Shown here: positions 31,819-33,761 of the stretch, piece by piece
Position numbering within the stretch: position 1 is the first letter of the stretch
Layout of the letters: the number at the start of each line of letters is the position of its first letter
DNA from: Bacillota bacterium
Lineage (GTDB): Bacteria; Bacillota; Clostridia; Lachnospirales; Bianqueaceae
Assembly: GCA_017442535.1 (NCBI GenBank)
Contig: JAFRZL010000052.1
Coordinates: 1 to 33,761 of the forward strand
Length of the DNA stretch: 33,761 nt
Direction of reading: 5' to 3'
Position numbers and translations under genes: made by a program
Notes under the pieces: model-generated
Database searches by the model: none
The model's input: only the letters and a program-made list of their open reading frames with translations
What the model was told of the DNA's origin: nothing

Positions 31819-32502
31819 ATGGAAAAGTATGCAAAATACAATAATACAGTGGTGCGGCTACGGACCACATTCGGGAGCGTTTTTACCGGAGAATGCGAGT
31901 ATTGTTCACCGGATTTTGTAGAGTACGAATTGGGTGTGAATGAAGAAGGTCTGAAGATCAGAGGAACTCTGGTGGAAGACGGCGTCACCGAGGAAGTCGA
32001 GAACTTCATTGTTTACGGGAGCCTCGTCGAGGAGATCGAGATGCTGCGTCCGGAGGCCTGTTTCCCCGTGCGCGACTGGCCGGAAGCAAAAGTGGAGATC
32101 GCCGAATGGTTCCACGAGAGATGGGGGGTTCCTCTGGAGGCTTATCAAAAAAGCATTTCAGCGTGCCTGTGCGAAGAAGATTCTGTGCCGCAGTGGTACG
32201 TTGTCGTCCGTGGAAGTAAGATCATCGCCGGCTGCGGCGTGATCGAGAATGATTTCCATGAGCGGAAGGACCTTACTCCGAATGTGTGCGCTGTTTATGT
32301 GGACGAGGAATACCGTAATCAGGGGATCGCAGGCTATCTGCTCCAGTATGTTTGCAAGGATATGGCCCGGATGGGCTTTACGACACTGTATCTCCTGACT
32401 GACCATACCGGCTTCTATGAGAGATATGGCTGGGAGTTTTACTGCGGGGTCCGGGGAAGCGACGGGGAGATGTCGAGAATGTACGTGCATCACGCGGAGT
32501 AA
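31819..32502 (+). CDS. Sm-like domain fused to a GNAT acetyltransferase
   Basis: Encodes 227 residues from ATG 31819, chosen for GGAGGGG upstream; the frame starts earlier at TTG 31804. Residues about 1-78 look like a small Sm/LSm-type barrel (NNTVVRLRTTFGSVFTGECEY...FVEYELGV...ENFIVYGSLVEEIEML). Residues about 90-227 are a GNAT N-acetyltransferase: beta-strand WYVVVRGSKIIAGCGVIEN, acetyl-CoA loop EYRNQGIAGYLL (R/Q-x-x-G-x-A), and FTTLYLLTDHTGFYERYGWEF. The fusion suggests an acetyltransferase targeted by an RNA-binding or oligomeric module, but no function is known to me. It is within the tldD operon, 53 bases after nudC; I see no terminator or promoter in that gap. Confidence 0.8.
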   Translation: MEKYAKYNNTVVRLRTTFGSVFTGECEYCSPDFVEYELGVNEEGLKIRGTLVEDGVTEEVENFIVYGSLVEEIEMLRPEACFPVRDWPEAKVEIAEWFHERWGVPLEAYQKSISACLCEEDSVPQWYVVVRGSKIIAGCGVIENDFHERKDLTPNVCAVYVDEEYRNQGIAGYLLQYVCKDMARMGFTTLYLLTDHTGFYERYGWEFYCGVRGSDGEMSRMYVHHAE

Positions 32503-32535
32503 GCTGCTTTGGATCATCAGGAATCGAGGATAAAA

Positions 32536-33597
32536 ATGAAACAGTATAAAATCGCGGTTATCCCGGGCGACGGGATCGGGCCGGAAGTTATGCGGGAAGC
32601 CGTCCGGGTGCTGGAGAGGGTATCCGAACTGGACGGATCCTTCGGATTCGAGTTTACAACCTATCCGTGGGGATGCAAGTATTATCTGGAAAACGGAAAG
32701 ATGATGCCGGATGACGGTATCGGGATCCTGAAGGATTACGATGCGATCCTGCTCGGTGCGGTCGGCTACCCGGGAGTGCCGGACCATATTTCCCTGAGGG
32801 ATCTGCTGCTGAAGATCCGCCATGACTTTGATGAGTATGTCAATCTCAGGCCAGTCAAGCTCTTAAAAGGCGCCCCCTGTCCGCTTAAAGATGTGGAGCC
32901 CGCCGACGTGGATATGATTTTTGTCAGGGAGAACAGCGAGGGCGAATACTCCGGAAGCGGCGCGTGGCTCTATCCGGATTCTCCACAGGAAGTAGTGATC
33001 CAGAACGGTGTTTTCTCCCGCAAAGGCTGCGAGAGGGTGATCCGGTATGCCTATGAACTCGCCCGCAAGGAAAAGAAGTCGCTGACCAGTGTCTCCAAAG
33101 GCAATGCACTCAATTATTCCATGGTTTTCTGGGACCGGGTTTTCGAGGAAGTGGGCCGGGATTATCCCGATGTCAAAACGTATAAGCTGCTGGTTGACGC
33201 GGCCAGTATGTTTATGGTTAAAGATCCCGCACGCTTTGGCGTGGTCGTCACGTCTAACCTCTTCGGCGATATTCTGACGGATCTCGGTGCGGCCATCGCG
33301 GGAGGCATGGGTCTCGCGGCGGGTGCGAATCTTAATCCCGAGAGGACTTATCCCTCCATGTTTGAACCGATCCACGGTTCCGCACCGGATATCGCAGGCC
33401 GCGGCATCGCGAACCCTCTGGCCAGTATCTGGGCCGCCTCGCAGCTGCTCGATTTCTTCGGCTATGAAGACTGGGGTAAAAAAATCATCGACGCGATCGA
33501 AAGAATGCTGGTCGAACGGCGTAATCTGACACCCGACCAGGGAGGAACCGCAACGACGGAAGAATGCGGGAAGGCCCTCACAGAACTGCTGCAATAG
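32536..33597 (+). CDS. Beta-decarboxylating dehydrogenase (tartrate/D-malate/isopropylmalate type)
   Basis: Encodes 353 residues from ATG 32536 with GAGGA upstream. It is a member of the isocitrate/isopropylmalate dehydrogenase superfamily: [11 protein letters not shown] at the start, ENSEGEYSG, a Lys/Asn pair in [38 protein letters not shown] and the nucleotide region [21 protein letters not shown]. The substrate loop [24 protein letters not shown] resembles tartrate or D-malate dehydrogenases (TtuC/DmlA) more than LeuB. The reaction would be NAD-linked oxidation with decarboxylation of a 2-hydroxy diacid. No leu genes are adjacent, which also argues against LeuB. It is the last gene of the operon, followed by a strong terminator. 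Confidence 0.87.
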   Translation: MKQYKIAVIPGDGIGPEVMREAVRVLERVSELDGSFGFEFTTYPWGCKYYLENGKMMPDDGIGILKDYDAILLGAVGYPGVPDHISLRDLLLKIRHDFDEYVNLRPVKLLKGAPCPLKDVEPADVDMIFVRENSEGEYSGSGAWLYPDSPQEVVIQNGVFSRKGCERVIRYAYELARKEKKSLTSVSKGNALNYSMVFWDRVFEEVGRDYPDVKTYKLLVDAASMFMVKDPARFGVVVTSNLFGDILTDLGAAIAGGMGLAAGANLNPERTYPSMFEPIHGSAPDIAGRGIANPLASIWAASQLLDFFGYEDWGKKIIDAIERMLVERRNLTPDQGGTATTEECGKALTELLQ

Positions 33598-33611
33598 GCA
33601 TCAATACAGTA

Positions 33612-33649
33612 AAAAATGCCTCCGGATCAATTGATCCGGAGGCATTTTT
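33612..33649 (+). terminator. Bidirectional terminator
   Basis: A perfect 19-bp inverted repeat (AAAAATGCCTCCGGATCAA and its complement) with T runs on both strands. It ends the tldD operon and also the convergent gene at the window end. Confidence 0.92.
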
Positions 33650-33701
33650 GCTGTGTGAAAGAATGTAGAAGCTGCGGCGGATTCACATGTCCGGCAGGGA
33701 A

Positions 33702-33761
33702 TTACTCCCCGCCGCCGTCCTCAGAACCGCCATCATCATCTCCGCCGTCATCGTCATCATC
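33702..33761 (-). CDS. C-terminal end of a convergent gene with an acidic Asp/Gly tail
   Basis: On the minus strand a frame runs from the window edge to TAA (33702-33704), encoding 19 residues made almost only of Asp, Gly, Glu and one Ser (DDDDDGGDDDGGSEDGGGE). Its position before a bidirectional terminator supports a real gene end. Too little is visible to name it; acidic tails of this kind occur on some surface and secreted proteins. The low complexity means the coding call is tentative. Confidence 0.45.
   Translation of the reverse strand, partial: DDDDDGGDDDGGSEDGGGE

Noticed and set aside
32536..33597. Assignment as LeuB (leucine synthesis)
   Set aside because: No leuA, leuC or leuD is adjacent and the substrate loop is closer to tartrate/D-malate dehydrogenases. 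I left the specific symbol open.

Overview
The window reads as chromosomal DNA of an anaerobic, moderately GC-rich Firmicute, most likely a clostridial gut or rumen bacterium of Lachnospiraceae type. The support is indirect: AGGAGG-type ribosome binding sites, strong sigma-A-like promoters with 17-bp spacers, many rho-independent terminators, a DUF5688 protein, a thioester/Cna-B wall-anchored adhesin, a fused MacB-like ABC transporter, and tRNA genes without an encoded CCA. The species cannot be named from the sequence alone.

Layout. (1) Positions 1-974: the 3' end of a glyceraldehyde-3-phosphate dehydrogenase gene, its terminator, and a C39-like papain-fold protein whose only ATG start lies before that terminator. 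(2) 1119-7484: a cell-surface operon with a strong promoter, an immediate leader terminator, a small lipoprotein, a Cys/His repeat protein with a TTG start, and a 1736-residue adhesin (thioester domain, about ten Cna-B/SpaA-like domains, one or two ester-bond domains, a non-canonical VPTGD sorting signal). (3) 7513-10965, minus strand: a C-S lyase (MalY/PatB type) and a GH36 alpha-galactosidase in one operon. (4) 11099-21945: a DUF5688 protein and a plant-polysaccharide block. The block has two oligogalacturonate lyase paralogues (PL22), a GH43 enzyme and a GH106-like rhamnosidase. It is interrupted by tRNA-Leu, upp, a small conserved protein and a double zinc-ribbon protein. (5) 22045-26739: tRNA-Ala, then a fused ABC transporter with a repeat-containing extracytoplasmic domain, then a short-chain dehydrogenase. 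(6) 26815-33597: a tightly packed operon of tldD, a tldE-like gene, a DUF4342-like membrane protein, a 2-hydroxyacid dehydrogenase, nudC, a protein joining an Sm-like domain to a GNAT acetyltransferase, and a beta-decarboxylating dehydrogenase (tartrate/D-malate/isopropylmalate type). A bidirectional terminator follows, then the acidic C-terminus of a convergent gene cut by the window edge.

How it fits together. The PL22, GH43, GH106 and GH36 enzymes lack visible signal peptides, so they would finish the digestion of imported oligosaccharides from pectin, including its rhamnogalacturonan and arabinan/xylan side chains, and of raffinose-type galactosides. No transporter or regulator for these sugars is in the window. 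The surface operon could mediate attachment; its sortase is not here. Nothing resembles a prophage, insertion sequence, CRISPR array or known defence island. The least explained parts are the surface operon leader with its two small genes, the Sm-GNAT fusion, the double zinc-ribbon protein and the repeat region of the ABC transporter.
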